A stretch of DNA of 64,000 bases from Hymenolepis diminuta (taxonomy: Eukaryota > Platyhelminthes > Cestoda > Cyclophyllidea > Hymenolepididae). The position numbers were made by a program, and so were the translations under genes. Shown here one piece after another: positions 50,999 through 62,300 of the stretch (positions are counted from its first letter, which is position 1; each line of letters begins with the position of its first letter). The notes under the pieces were generated by a model. The model worked only from the letters and a program-made list of their open reading frames with translations. It was not told where the DNA came from and made no database searches. The DNA is taken from assembly GCA_900708905.1 (NCBI GenBank), contig CAADRB010000015.1, forward strand, positions 1,592,899 to 1,656,898, read 5' to 3'.

Positions 50999-51169
50999 TC
51001 AACGCATAGAGAGACGGGCATGGTCGATGAAGCCGGGAATTACGAGGGGATGAAGGAGTTCCATCAATTCCACAACTTCGCGTTGAAGAGTGTCATCAGA
51101 GGGACTTCCAACAGCAGTCACTTCTACCATCAAGCTATTCGGGACTAAGTTCCGACCTTTAGTCGGAAT
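50999..51169 (-). CDS. MED18: MED18 exon 4 (residues 241-296, stop)
   Basis: It opens IPTKGRNLVPNSLMVEVTAV after acceptor tattaaag in phase 0, and ends with LMELLHPLVIPGFIDHARLS, MR and TGA. This matches the family's SYLVELSVVAP...QLxPLVxLExIDPxRL end. An alternative AG 10 nt further in would break the frame. Confidence 0.88.
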   Translation of the reverse strand: MPTKGRNLVPNSLMVEVTAVGSPSDDTLQREVVELMELLHPLVIPGFIDHARLSMR

Positions 51170-54100
51170 CTTTAATAATGAAAGAAAGAAACCAATATTA
51201 CATGGTATTGAAGAGCTGGAGCCAGCATAATATAAACTAGAGCAATTTATTGTGTGGAAGGAGATTATCTTGACGTAAAACACTTTTTATTGAGTAGAAA
51301 CGAGTATTTCCAGCACCCCACAGTATTCTATTACCGTTTTTCCATTTTCATTACCGGAAATGAAGCCTCATCAATGTTATGCTGCTACCTAACCAGTCCG
51401 CCAATTATTCTCATATATCCAAAGCTAAGTGTTAGGATTCTTTATCGAATATTTTCGGTGCATCCGAGCGAAATACATAAGCTTCATCGCTCGTGTATCG
51501 GATTATCGGTTTATTGGATTTTACGCTCACACTTGGATAAGCATACCCATCACTGAAGCAGTTTTCGCTGTAATTATTAGCTGACCAGGCTAATATAAAC
51601 GCATTTATTTTCTTATTAAAAAAAAAACATTTCAGATATAGGTCTTCTTTCTTCCTCCTGATGTGTAAGTAATGTAGTTATTACAAAGAAGCAACTAAGC
51701 ATTATAAAATTATGCACTTACAGGGCTAGTTCTTTCTATTGTGCCTGAGCAACTTCATTCGTAATACCTCAATGAAAAATGGGCAATATCGCAGTGCTGC
51801 GTCGCGTTATATCGCCTCCAACGTGCTCAACCACGGAAAAGACATGGATGCCCTCAAAAGTACTTTCCCCATAAATGTATAACCATATAATCATATTAAT
51901 AAGGGATATCTACTTTAGTACAATCTTTTCCCTTCTTTTTAGACGTCTGTATTATAATTCACAAAACATTACTGCTGAAATAATAAGCCAAAGTACTGGA
52001 AATCAAATTTATTGTATTTTGAGGAATAAAGGCGCCATAAGCAAAAGAAATAAACCAACATTCGTAAATATTTGAAACGTTATGTATCAAGGTGACTAAC
52101 CGCTTTGATTAATTTGACTAAATAGATGTCAATCGACTGCCAATTTTTCATTCAATGAATGAGTCACGTTGATCTTCAAAACAATTAATTTAACCATTAT
52201 ATGAGGTATACAATCTAATTTCTACGTTGTTTAGCATTGGTCTAAAATTAACCAAGGCTCCCATTAATAATAAACAGTGCTCAATGAGATAATACCATGA
52301 ATAAAGTTGCACAGATCTAGGAAATTGAATAAAAAGAAGTTTGCCTTGAGTGAACTGGGGTCTGTGAAATCTGCTGCGTTAAAGTTACGTAGGATCATGC
52401 TCCATTTTCAACCTTAGACAGAAGAAACGAATTGAAGTAGGAAGACTGACGGTCATTATTTAAGAGCCAGTCAGTAAGCATTGACTATCGTTGATATGAA
52501 CTTGATCATTAACGAAGGCGGGAGTGAAAGACGGAAAGCATAAAGTTTAAATTTTGGAACAGGAAGCAGTGAACTAATCATTAAGTGATTATTCTACAAC
52601 ACAAATCCAAAAATCGAATGAAGTAACACTTCATTTGACTAGTTCTTTTAGATTTCCTCCCTTGATTACTTTTTAAACTTTACTTATCCGATTGCAGATG
52701 TTTTCCTTTAATAAAAAAATTATAAAGCTTTCTGCAACGCCGTGGATTATGAAAAAATATAATGAGAGGAAGGCAGAAGTCCTGTAAATAAACGCCGAAG
52801 TCTTAAGAAAACAACCGCATTGGATGTGGCTGCTCGGTCAGGCAACATTGACTAGATTTTATTTCCAGGTATCGGCGTGGAAGAAGAGTAATCAAATGAC
52901 CCGTTATCTGAGGGACGGATTCTGTTCGAGCATACCGAATAATATTCGAGTCTGCTTCTTGGTGAGCTTTTAATATTCTAGATAGCACGATGAAATTCGG
53001 TAATTTCTTCCTCATATATTAACAGCGTTAACAAATCCTATTATTTGTGTGTGTGTGTAAAGCCAAAGATTACAACTTTGATCACTACGGATACATGTCT
53101 GGAGAGCAGAACAACCAACTGGAGTGATTTAGTTTGGGTAATAAAGAAGGATGGTAGAACTCCAGTTTCACTAGAGAGGCTCCATGCTGCTGTCCCTTTA
53201 TCTAAGATTAACAATGGAAAACGCCTTCCTAAATAGGCTAGATAGTTATTATCCAAATTCAATGGCCTGATTTTATCATTAGAAAAACGTTAACAAAAGT
53301 AAACGAAGGAACTGAGTAACAAGAACGGTAGCATAGCGAAACAACAAAGAGCATAGAATGTGTTAATGGTATTTACCACGTATGGGCATCTTTTAAGTCC
53401 TAACTAAAGAATGGAAGGCATTTTTAGTGTTTTATTTCAAATGAAATCCAATAAAAGTCTACATCATAGAGGAATTAATTTTCTAATACTTTAGATCCTT
53501 CCATTTCGATATGACGCCGTCAATAACAGATGCCCTACTCTGAAAATTTAGTGTAAAGGTTCGGAATCCAGGTAAGCCAACATAGCAAATCAAAATCTTT
53601 ACCAAACCACCAAAGTTGTAAAAGAATGGGTTGGAGCAAGCAAGGTTTATTAAGAAAAGTCGTTACTAGCCTCAGGTACCATCTTTAGCTATAATACTAA
53701 AAAAGATTTGGCATGACTAACCACGGAATCATATCACCCGATTAATAAGCTTTGGATATCAAGAAAATAACCTCATCAATGAAGGTGGGAGTCAAATCAT
53801 GAAATCTAAATATTAGGATAATACACAGTAATTATACTCCATAAGAGAATATGGACGACACAACGCTTCCAGACTCTTACCTCCCGACCTACTTTTTCTT
53901 GACTCCCTCTCCCTTTCAAATCCCTTTGGACTAGTTTGCTGCGCCCTTTACTCATATGCTTTCCTATGATTAAAAAAGAGTAAGAATATTTTGTACTGCT
54001 GGGAACAGTAATAATAACAATAATAATCAGAAACCACATGAAGTGAAACGGTAAGGCTATTGGCTTTTAGGAACCATAGGGAAACGACAGATCTGATTTT

Positions 54101-57100
54101 TTAGCATGTATCAGTATTTTCCCATTGATTAGTTTGATTTTACTGTCTCCCCCGTGTGATTCTTATACACATCCTATCACACCTTCCAAAACCATATGCC
54201 TCCAGATAGACTAGCATAATATAAAACCGTCCTAAATATATGAATCTTGACTTTCTAATCTACACCGATTTCTAAGTATCAACTTTCAACTTACTGGCAT
54301 TTGCATATCCTGGTAAACAACTTCATAGACCGAGTAGACAAGAGCCTTAGCTCGACCTCGTACGAAAATTTCACCCTCAGCAATGAACTCAAAGTCCTGC
54401 TTGAAGCCCAGACACTTTAGAAAATTTCCTACTGAACCGTGTGCCGAAGCTTCCAAATAACTGCGTCTGGAAACCTGTAGAAAACAAAAAATAGAGGTAA
54501 CTACCAATAGTTGAGGGTATTCATTTTAGTTAATTACTCAAATAAGCACAAGGTCATTTCAAAATTAATTAGTTTATAGACAAAGTGCCACTTGATTAAT
54601 TAAAGGTGTAAACAAACCCTACACCCCCAGACTTGCCACATTCGTTGAACCATAGAAACGAAAGGAAAATTTACATTAGGAATAAACTACTTATGAACTT
54701 GATTCTACTATGCACTATCTAATGATATGATCAACATTTTTCGATGAAATAATATTAACTTATTTATCAACCTGTCCTGTCAGTTCGGTAGTTATCGAAT
54801 CAATATACATTTCCATTTGCAACCCTTGCAATCATAGACGAGTGCCCACATAGTTAACTGCGGAATTATGTAGTTAAAGGAGGTTGCTATAGTCAAACAT
54901 ATAGTTGACAAATATTGTATATCCTTGCATCAGTGGGTTGGTGTGCAGTAGTGGATAATCTATGGATGAGTGAAATATGACCATCGGTGATGTGATAGTC
55001 AAGGCAAGGCAAGTGAGGGCAAGGGAGTGCAATGGATCACTTTGCATTCTATCTTTATTTTAAATCTTGTCCTCCAAGAGGACCCGATGGAACATATATG
55101 GACGAGTTGAAACTCAGAAGTTTGTATTGACTTCACGAAAGTACACTTTCCCCGCTTGAACTTAACTATCCTACTTTTACTGAAAAACGATCTTTTTAAA
55201 TTATACCTTTATCTTTTATGCTCCCTTAAGCATGAAATGAACTGCGTACAGAATATAACGAACATTCAACACACTTGGTCTCCTCTGGATCTTCCAGGTT
55301 GCCCAAGTTGAAGATCAATTACACCTAGCCTTTGAAGACACAAATACGTAAAACGGAAATGTTAAGCTGAACCGGAGAGAAGTTTTGACTGTTTTGTCTA
55401 GAGATTCAATTTTAATTTAATAATTTTAAGCTGTAGTAAAAATATTGCTTAATTATGCCATTAAGAGATTACACACTCTCTCGTAAGGTAAGGGGTCGTC
55501 TAAGACTATTTAGGGGTTTAGTTCTGCCGCTGTGTTCTACTGCCAAAAAATACCGCTAGGCTACAGTCGACTCGGAATCAGAAAGATAAGGTAGAAGACA
55601 GTTAACCCAATACGTTAAATTAACCAAACAAGAGGTTTATATAGGAACATAATCTGTCATCATATTGATGTTTGGAGATCAAAACAAATAACTGACGAGA
55701 TGTAAGGAGCGATATGGACCCGACTATCGATAAGGATAATGGGCGACCAAAGACAACTTGAGGAAATTGATTATACCAAGACAATACGTAAGCACTGCAG
55801 CTATGAACCTTGTTTTTTCGACTTTCTATCAGAAAATATAGGAACACTAAGACTAAAAAAACACACACGGAAATGAGGAGCATGTGTTTAGAAATGTAGT
55901 CTTGGAGACCACTAATCACAAACACGTAATCTCCGCATAAAGATCATTAAATGAACATGAGTGATAACATTCCATTAATATACAGACACATCTAAATTCT
56001 CTTAAGTTTTAGATAACAAATAGATGCTTTCACAACAATCTCCAAACTGTACTATCTATACAGGTGACTCGTTTTTGTAACATAGAAAAGCAGAAATCTC
56101 AAAGTTAAATTAAATAAAATCTAAACAGGGAGAATCCGGTTAATATTATTATTCCACTACTAAATCCATGAAAAAAGGAACTAAATAGGCATAAGTCTTG
56201 AATTTAGCCACTTACACGATCAGTAGACTCCACTGCGCCAAGATACCTAATCACGGGCCTATTAACATACTCCCGTATATTCGGTTGTATAGTTCGGCGA
56301 ACCCGGAAATTCACAAAAGTGGACGTTCCAGTAGTCACGGAAGTGGGTAATCCTTGCGCCGAGTACGACTCTTCTTGATCCGTAAATGTACTATGATCTT
56401 TACATATCCCCCGTAGTCTCGACAACAGCAAACTCTTCTGTCCACTAGAGACCAAGCCCTGCAGAAAAATAGAGAAAAGGGACGCTGTAAATACTTCCTA
56501 CTCGCATCATGATAGCTCCTGGTATTCAGTCGCTCCGGAAAAGCTGAAGTTATCAATTTAAAAATTTTTTTCTAAATACTAACCAGCTCGACTTTACTAT
56601 TCCATTCGACAATTAAGACTCCTCTGTGTTCTCAAAACCTATGTGACCACGTTAACCAGAGCTGCACCAATATAGGATACTCGACGCTGTCCGCTCAGCG
56701 TCAGTTACGCCATTTATTAACACCTCTTTCTACCCCTTTATGGGTGCCACCTCAGATACGTCTTCATTAGGATATCGGGAAGGAAACAGCCGATACCTCA
56801 ACGTAAAAACCGCAAACCTTCATCTTAATCTTAGAGGCACTCATAGGTTTCTCCATAATACACATTTTCAGCTGCGTAATAATAAAATCTCTCCACATAA
56901 TCATTTAGAGATTGTGCTACCTGAATAAAGACCTCCTGCATCATATTTCCACGAGGTTGAGAACCGAAGAAAGGGTCAGTCCCACGAAATGACTGTTGAT
57001 CCGCAAGTAGCGACGGGACAATTGGTCCTTCGGGATTTTCATACGCCGCGAAGGACTCCTGTTGTGGTGGTGGTTGCTGCATCATAGACTGTTGTTGGTA

Positions 57101-57217
57101 TTGTTGAGGCTGCTGACGATGTTGTTGCATTTGGGAGACCATGACCTGTGGATTCCTTTGCGTCGGCGGTCTACCTGGACCACCACCGGGCTGCATTTGA
57201 AACTGTTGACCGTCCAT
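50999..57217 (-). CDS. MED18: Mediator complex subunit 18 with Gln-rich N-terminal extension
   Basis: MED18 belongs to the Mediator head module, where it pairs with MED20 and MED8 and contacts RNA polymerase II. Exons 56921-57217, 56216-56458, 54295-54474 and 50999-51169 are all in phase 0 and give 296 aa; vertebrate MED18 is about 208. The extra length is a Gln/Met/Pro-rich region (residues about 1-60) and a linker. The conserved part starts at MMQEVFIQGLVSSGQKSL, aligned to the human start MEYLLQGSV. It continues with LLSRLRGIC, RVRRTIQPN, VIRYLGAVE, SVGNFLKCLGFKQDFEFIAE, GEIFVRG, and the C-terminal LMVEVTAVG. The ATG at 57217 lies 3 nt after an acceptor-like tttttatag, so a 5' UTR is nearly absent. 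The gene lies 158 bp downstream of DCTN6 on the same strand. Confidence 0.93.
51350..51712 (+). repeat. Dispersed repeat, family E, copy 2
   Basis: It has tcgaatattttcggtgcatc, ataagcttcatcgctcgtgt, atcggattatcgg, and acgctcacacttggataagc, then a diverged stretch and agaagcaactaagcatta. It is collinear with 42010-42345. Confidence 0.65.
52440..52700 (+). repeat. Dispersed repeat, family A, partial
   Basis: It has atcattaacgaaggcgggag, aatccaaaaatcgaatgaag, taacactt, and a ctcccttgattac block, in family A order. Confidence 0.5.
53700..54030 (+). repeat. Dispersed repeat, family A, long copy
   Basis: It has ggcatgactaaccacggaat, ataagctttggatatc, acctcatcaatgaaggtggg, agactcttacctcccgacct, tggactagtttgctgcgccc, and tttgtactgctgggaacagt. 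This is the fullest copy in the window and a good seed for a family consensus. Confidence 0.65.
54295..54474 (-). CDS. MED18: MED18 exon 3 (residues 181-240)
   Basis: It has acceptor ttctacag. It encodes VSRRSYLEASAHGSVGNFLK, CLGFKQDFEFIAEGEIFVRG and RAKALVYSVYEVVY, parallel to the family's NLTDFLxEMGFRxDHEFVAKGxxFRKG...KIMVYKIF. The donor is gtaagt, right before an in-frame stop. Confidence 0.95.
54475..56215. other. MED18 intron 2
   Basis: 1.7 kb without a recognised exon, RNA gene or repeat copy. Confidence 0.7.
56216..56458 (-). CDS. MED18: MED18 exon 2 (residues 100-180)
   Basis: Acceptor tttctgcag opens GLVSSGQKSLLLSRLRGIC, the counterpart of the family's SLESLIHRLRGLC. It then has FRVRRTIQPN and RPVIRYLGAVESTDR, matching the vertebrate LRARRS...WHLRYLGQ block. 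The donor is gtaagt. Confidence 0.94.
56459..56920. other. MED18 intron 1
   Basis: 462 bp between a weak donor (gtagca) and a strong acceptor (tttctgcag); nothing else seen. Confidence 0.8.
56921..57217 (-). CDS. MED18: MED18 exon 1 (residues 1-99)
   Basis: It starts MDGQQFQMQPGGGPGRPP and contains runs such as QQHRQQPQQYQQQ and MMQQPPPQQ, ending RGNMMQEVFIQ before gtagca. Reading on past this donor gives an in-frame stop 28 codons later. Splicing to exon 2 restores the MEYLLQG-like motif, which fixes the junction. Confidence 0.92.
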
Positions 57218-57220
57218 TAC

Positions 57221-57231
57221 CTATAAAAACA
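57221..57231 (-). promoter_or_regulatory. Candidate trans-splice acceptor before MED18
   Basis: The minus strand reads tgtttttatag, then gta, then the MED18 ATG. It is a good acceptor with no obvious upstream donor exon in the 158-bp gap to DCTN6. That fits leader trans-splicing better than a 5' UTR intron, although an intron reaching into or past DCTN6 cannot be ruled out. Confidence 0.5.
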
Positions 57232-57308
57232 TGGAAATTAAAATTCACGGCTACTTAAATCATATCAGTAGAAAACAACAGAACGAATCGAGTTTGCAAG
57301 TTAAATCT

Positions 57309-57314
57309 TTTATT
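57309..57314 (-). terminator. DCTN6 poly(A) signal AATAAA
   Basis: A canonical AATAAA lies 62 nt after the DCTN6 stop and about 87 nt before the MED18 acceptor. Cleavage plus trans-splicing about 100 nt apart is the usual arrangement in animal operons. Confidence 0.6.
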
Positions 57315-57375
57315 AAGCGGGCACAGCCGATGGGAAAAATTGATAAAATTGAATGAGGGAGAGAAGGAAAAAATA

Positions 57376-57507
57376 TTAGCGCTTATTGGGTGTAGCTGAT
57401 GGTTTACTGGCCAAAAGAAGGTGGTGATAGCTTGGAAGAATCTTGCTGAGAAAATCCAGCTGCAAACTCTGAGGCATTGGACGCTCTGAAGCTATACGTC
57501 TCTGACA
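57376..57507 (-). CDS. DCTN6: DCTN6 exon 3 (residues 134-176, stop)
   Basis: It runs from [20 protein letters not shown] to SATPNKR and TAA, after an 81-bp intron with acceptor ctaccctcag. It encodes the C-terminal alpha-helix that caps the beta-helix. Confidence 0.95.
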   Translation of the reverse strand, partial: CQRRIASERPMPQSLQLDFLSKILPSYHHLLLASKPSATPNKR

Positions 57508-58367
57508 CTGAGGGTAGAAGATCAGAAAAAAGAAAATCAATAAAAACTAAGTAACATAAGCTTCTGAAGAATGAATTACTTTGCTTACATCCTCGCCGTA
57601 GATCATAGTGTTCTCTGGAAGTTGTTCTGGGGCTGTTAGACTACACATTGCGCCGATTACACACCCATTCGAGATACGAACTTGTGGACCGACGTAACAC
57701 TTGGATTCGAAGACATTGCTATTACCAACTTCACGACTGCATACACGAGCTCCAACCTATGGCAAAATAATCTAAGCAAATAAATTGTAGGCATATAAAA
57801 AAAACAACATTCGCAGATGTGTGTGTGGTAAAATTTTCGTCTAAGGACATTAGTTTGTGAAAGAATACAACAGAGCTTATGAACAGAAATATTAACTACT
57901 ACTCGAGCGCTGTTAGCTTAAAAAAGTGACACAGCGATATGGACCAATGGGAAATCAGCATAAGTGCAGTAGTATGCAGATGCCACAATGAATCCTCACG
58001 ATCAATTATATTAGTCGGGAATGTCAAGTCAGTCACACAAGTCCGAATTTAATCACAGCATAACGAAAAAACTCACCATTTGTGTTCAAAACTCAGGTTG
58101 AAAGGAAGATATAAAAATGAACTAACTCCAGCTTACCTCGAAAACATTGAAGTCTCCAATTATAAGAATTGTATTCGGTGTATCATTAACGATCTCCACT
58201 TGTTCCTCTATCAAATTCGATTCCCCAATTTGAATAGGTCCAGCACGAGCAAGTATACGGGCCTTCGGGTGGATAACAGTTCGAGTTCCAACAATGATAT
58301 CACCTTGTAGATCACATTCACTTGATACTACTGCGCCCGTGGTTATAGAAACGTCCTTCCTCGACAT
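57376..58367 (-). CDS. DCTN6: Dynactin subunit 6 (p27)
   Basis: DCTN6 is a left-handed beta-helix protein in the pointed-end complex of dynactin, next to DCTN5, p62 and Arp11, and helps link dynein to cargo. Exons 58137-58367, 57589-57756 and 57376-57507 (all phase 0) give 176 aa; vertebrate DCTN6 is about 190. Motifs in order are [89 protein letters not shown] and [17 protein letters not shown] loop of about 10 residues before IIGxxNVFEV is shorter than in vertebrates. The C-terminal SATPNKR keeps a Ser/Thr-Pro site where the human protein has a mitotic phosphosite. The ATG is 5 nt after an acceptor-like AG. Confidence 0.96.
57589..57756 (-). CDS. DCTN6: DCTN6 exon 2 (residues 78-133)
   Basis: It runs from [20 protein letters not shown] to ENTMIYGED, acceptor tgccatag, donor gtaagc. 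It covers the last helix turns, matching the family's NNVIESKAYVG and ENTVIYGAD. Confidence 0.95.
57757..58136. other. DCTN6 intron 1
   Basis: 380 bp of AT-rich DNA with nothing recognised. Confidence 0.85.
58137..58367 (-). CDS. DCTN6: DCTN6 exon 1 (residues 1-77)
   Basis: It runs from [14 protein letters not shown] to IIGDFNVFE, donor gtaagc. It holds the first turns of the beta-helix, including the strongly conserved [10 protein letters not shown]. Confidence 0.95.
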
Positions 58368-58372
58368 TTCAA

Positions 58373-58388
58373 CTGGAATGAAGATTGA
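58373..58388 (-). promoter_or_regulatory. Candidate trans-splice acceptor before DCTN6
   Basis: The minus strand reads tcaatcttcattccag, then ttgaa, then the DCTN6 ATG. It is a pyrimidine-rich acceptor 5 nt before the start, with only 334 bp to the XPC stop upstream. It mirrors the arrangement before MED18. Confidence 0.5.
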
Positions 58389-58701
58389 AAATTAGATGAG
58401 AAATGACAAATGAATAGCAACCTAACCAAGAAGTCAGAAATTTGTAAAGAAAATAGCTATATTTATATAATAATAATATAATTCAGTGAATGAGATTGAA
58501 TCCGCTTCTCTGAATCTGAGAATACGAAGTAATTCACCAACATTCATTGATATTTCAAATGGAAGGACAGGTCAATATTAATCAGACCGTAATAGTAGAT
58601 AAATACAAAATAGAGCTTTGTGAATTAGAGGGAGAAATCTAATGAACAAATGCAAAAAGGCAGGATGAAATGAGTAGATGCTGATCTCAGTAATTTGTAC
58701 C

Positions 58702-59304
58702 TCATTGTAAGAAGTCATTATGCTCTGATTCCTCTGAATCATTTTCGGATTTTCCTGAAGGCTGTTGACTTTTAAGAGGAATCGAGGATTTCTTAGACTT
58801 TGCTTTTATAAAATCATCATATTCTGACCGTTTTTCATTATCTCCTGATTTCACAGAAGGTATTTGTCGCCTTCGTGATCGTTTAGGATCTGAAGATAAC
58901 TCTGAATCTACTTCCAAGAAATGATAATGTTCAGACTCTTTATTGCTGCCTTCTGACTGCTTTAAACGATTCCTTTGACTTTTGCGAGGTCGTTTAGGAG
59001 CTGAAAATTTCTGAGATTCATCTTCTATGAAATCATCAACCTCCAACTCTACGTCGCTGCTTTCCAATTCCACGGAAGGACGTCTTTTGCGTAGTCTCCT
59101 GGAGACGACTGGCTTTTTGGATACTGTCTTAGCAACTCCTCGTTTGGGCCTGGTGATGCTTTGTTGACTAGATTTTGCAAGGTCAGTGACATCAAGAAGG
59201 CGTGGGAAGACAGGATTTGCAGAAACGAGAGGCTTCCAACCTGAAGAACCGGGTTCTTCCGATCCGAATGTAGTACCCATTTTAATATCACCCACCGAAA
59301 CAAG
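58702..59304 (-). CDS. XPC: XPC terminal exon, charged tail with tandem repeats
   Basis: It has acceptor acctttttag in phase 0. It starts LVSVGDIKMGTTFGSEEPGS and ends EHNDFLQ then TGA, 200 residues. It is rich in Ser, Lys, Arg and Glu. A unit of about 35 residues, beginning with an aromatic or acidic residue then DFI or FL and running into a basic/Ser stretch, recurs with phenylalanines 37, 36 and 33 residues apart. It is linked to XPC by position, phase and tail character rather than by sequence identity. Confidence 0.82.
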   Translation of the reverse strand, partial: LVSVGDIKMGTTFGSEEPGSSGWKPLVSANPVFPRLLDVTDLAKSSQQSITRPKRGVAKTVSKKPVVSRRLRKRRPSVELESSDVELEVDDFIEDESQKFSAPKRPRKSQRNRLKQSEGSNKESEHYHFLEVDSELSSDPKRSRRRQIPSVKSGDNEKRSEYDDFIKAKSKKSSIPLKSQQPSGKSENDSEESEHNDFLQ

Positions 59305-62300
59305 CTAAAAAGGTGTAAGAAGCACAATTATAAGAAATGCATAAATCATTCGGTGAAAAATTAAGAATGGAGGTTGAGCTAGAACCTTAAAATCTTTGAA
59401 CATTTATAAAAATACGTCTATTTGATGTATTAACGTGAGCTCATTTAGGAACAGAAATTCCATCTTGATTTATAAGCAAAAAGAAGATAACAGAAAAAAC
59501 ATTTGGTCATTGCTTATCCAAATCGTTTTATAGGGACTAGCACAAGAAAATAGGAAATCATATAATTAAAATTCCACTACATTCTAAGGTGGAATAGATA
59601 AATGTTATATAATAAAAACTTTCAGCGTTTTTCATACTTTAGCACTCACTGAGCTGAGAGGCAAACCACACGTGTTAAGTTTGGCTTAAGGTGACGGAAT
59701 CTGGGCTCATGATACCAACTCACTCTATCTAAGGTGATTGTTGGGAAACACTTTATAAGCAGCGTGTATGACGGCCGATATGATGAATCAGAGCGGTATA
59801 TGCTTATGATCCCACAGGCCTATCAAAATGGTTTTAGTATTTAACTACTCTTCTCTATCCCGCTATTTACGTTCAAACACTTGTATCCCATTACCGCGTG
59901 TATTTTTTTCTATTAAACTCCTATTCTACTTAGGCCACTTACAGATTCCCAAAATGGGTTTAGAAGTTTGTAAATCTTCCGTGGGGGCTTTATGAGTCAA
60001 GATAGTCACATGATAGTTAAGGAATTGTGCCCATATATAGCTCAATTATAAAACGAAAAATAAGTTGCTTTTACTGAAAAAAGTAGTAATACTAAAGTAA
60101 GTGATCACAACATCAATGTATGCGCACCGACGAGCATCGATCTCGTGACCATTGACTTAACAACTTTAAATGTTTCCAATAGTAATTCTTCCCCTTTTCG
60201 CAATAGATATAAGTTTTAGTTTTACCTGTTTCTTATATTCTGATCAAAACAGGAAACTGAGATTTAGTAGGGTCAAGCAAAAATTTTGTTTTTAAAACAA
60301 GTGAGTGACCCAAATTTGTGTGACTTGTTTGAACAAGTGAATAAGTGAGACAAAAAATTGATCAGGAAAACGTCTTTTTAAATAGGATATATTGTTGAGT
60401 GTTTCACAATATTTATATATCAGCATCTTGAGTGAATAACAGTGAGCCCTGCAATTTAAAAACAATCAGCATTACTTAGTCACATTCATCATCTCTTGGC
60501 CGAAACAAGGTACAAATGGAGCAAGAGGTATGACTCACCAATTAACAAAATGGACTGGTCAACAACCCCTGAATATCGTGGAAGCGAAGGCATCAAAACA
60601 TGAAATTATAATTTTAGTAACTCAGGATAACGCCACTCATGAGAAACCGAATAACTCAACACACCAAGTCAGACCCTTAACATCCTGATTTCGTTAGCAA
60701 CTTGTACTCGACGTCTCTCTATTTCATCCCGTATTGTGCATAGTTGCCAATCCGTGTTCAGATTAAAATTTTTCAAATTTGTTTTCCTTGTCACGAGTAT
60801 TACTAATACGAATCATTTTGTGTGTTAGTTCCGGTAAATAAGGAACATCAAATAATTATTTATTAAAGAAATCCCAATTGTTTCCTTCCCGTTACAATAA
60901 GGGCTGCAAGTGCAGAATGAAGAAATATTCGACAACTATAAGAAATTGATGAAAACTCATAGCTAATAATATAATATATAATATAATAGCCAACTAAGCA
61001 CGTTTTTATAAGAGCAGGTGTTTTCCCTGAGTTCCTGTCAGTTTGTAGACCGTCACCGAATTCCAACAATCGACCTCGACAATTTTTTAATCGAAACTAC
61101 TGATAAATAAAAAGTCTCTAAACAATCTCCATAGTAGACAGAATAAAGGTGAAGATAAGGACCACGAACGTAATGTTAATTAAGACTCACCTTGGGCCTA
61201 ACATGAGCCGACTTAGCCAACTGAAATCGTTCCTCAACACGTTGCCAAAGGAGGAGATGCTTTATAAGCCTTTTCCAGTTGGCAAGGGCACGTTCGCTTC
61301 GATCTGCCGCTTCAGCAGCCTCTGCATTCATCCGAGCAGCTCGCCAAGCATCGAGAAGGGTCGGCAGGACCTCTTTGCACACCACGAAACCATCGTATTC
61401 GGGGTGGGCCCAACCGGCTTTACCGAAAGACCAACCGACCATTGCTGGAGCAAAGTCAATCTGCAATTGCTTCGCTATGTGCTGGATGCCTGTGGAAAAG
61501 AAATCCCACATCACAAACGAACATATCAGTATTCGCCGTACGTGGAGGCTGAGTGGCGGAAACAGTCGTTAAAGCAGACAAAATTTTCTGGGAGAAGTGC
61601 GATGACCTTCTTTTACTCTTAAATGAGAATGATCAAACTCTCAACCTGACTACTAGCCAATTAACAATAAATACAATGGTTATGAACTACGAATCAAACA
61701 ACACTCAATGGACTATTAAGAGCAAATCCCCTAGATCGGATTTCTCTATCAATGTTGGTTGATGCAGTATTTATCAATCAATGTCATCCTTATTTCCCTA
61801 GATAAGTGTTGGAAGACAATATCAAATATGTGATTAAGGGATTCTGTGGCTTCAAATATTTAAGGATGAATTGCCCCGCGTCTCCGAAATCTTTCATCTA
61901 CGTCATCACTAATCACCGAGATTTAATTATCTCGTCCCCATGGTGTTTGAAATTTTTAACCTTACTGTAACTACAGGGTCTTTGCGGATAAACATGATGT
62001 GTCCTCAAGTGGTTTATTTAATTGATAGGAATAGGCTGATTAAGTATACCTCAAATGATAGTTGCAAAGGCACAGTTTCACCTGGGCGATGTTCGAAACC
62101 ATTTTATCTGTTCATGTTATCCCTCCTGTTCCTACAACCGCCTCATTTAATTAAGGGTACACACAATTATGCCATCAGGCGCGTCCTCGCCCAAGTGACA
62201 CATACAAATTGCCTTTCAAACACACACAGATACACAGACTCGATTGTCAGTCACATCCTCTTATACTGCCTTCTAATTCTCCTCCTCAATTCTCTCTATT

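Larger units (their letters stand above)
51170..54294. other. MED18 intron 3
   Basis: It contains family E repeat sequence at about 51350-51712 and family A copies at about 52440-52700 and 53700-54030. A (TG)6 tract lies at 53046-53058. No exon was recognised. Confidence 0.7.

Noticed and set aside
56335..56556. Minus ORF spanning MED18 exon 2 and its acceptor
   Set aside because: It is off-frame; the in-frame reading aligns to MED18.
61149..61622. 157-codon plus-strand ORF
   Set aside because: It is the antisense shadow of the XPC BHD3 exon; that exon has strong family identity and matching splice phases.
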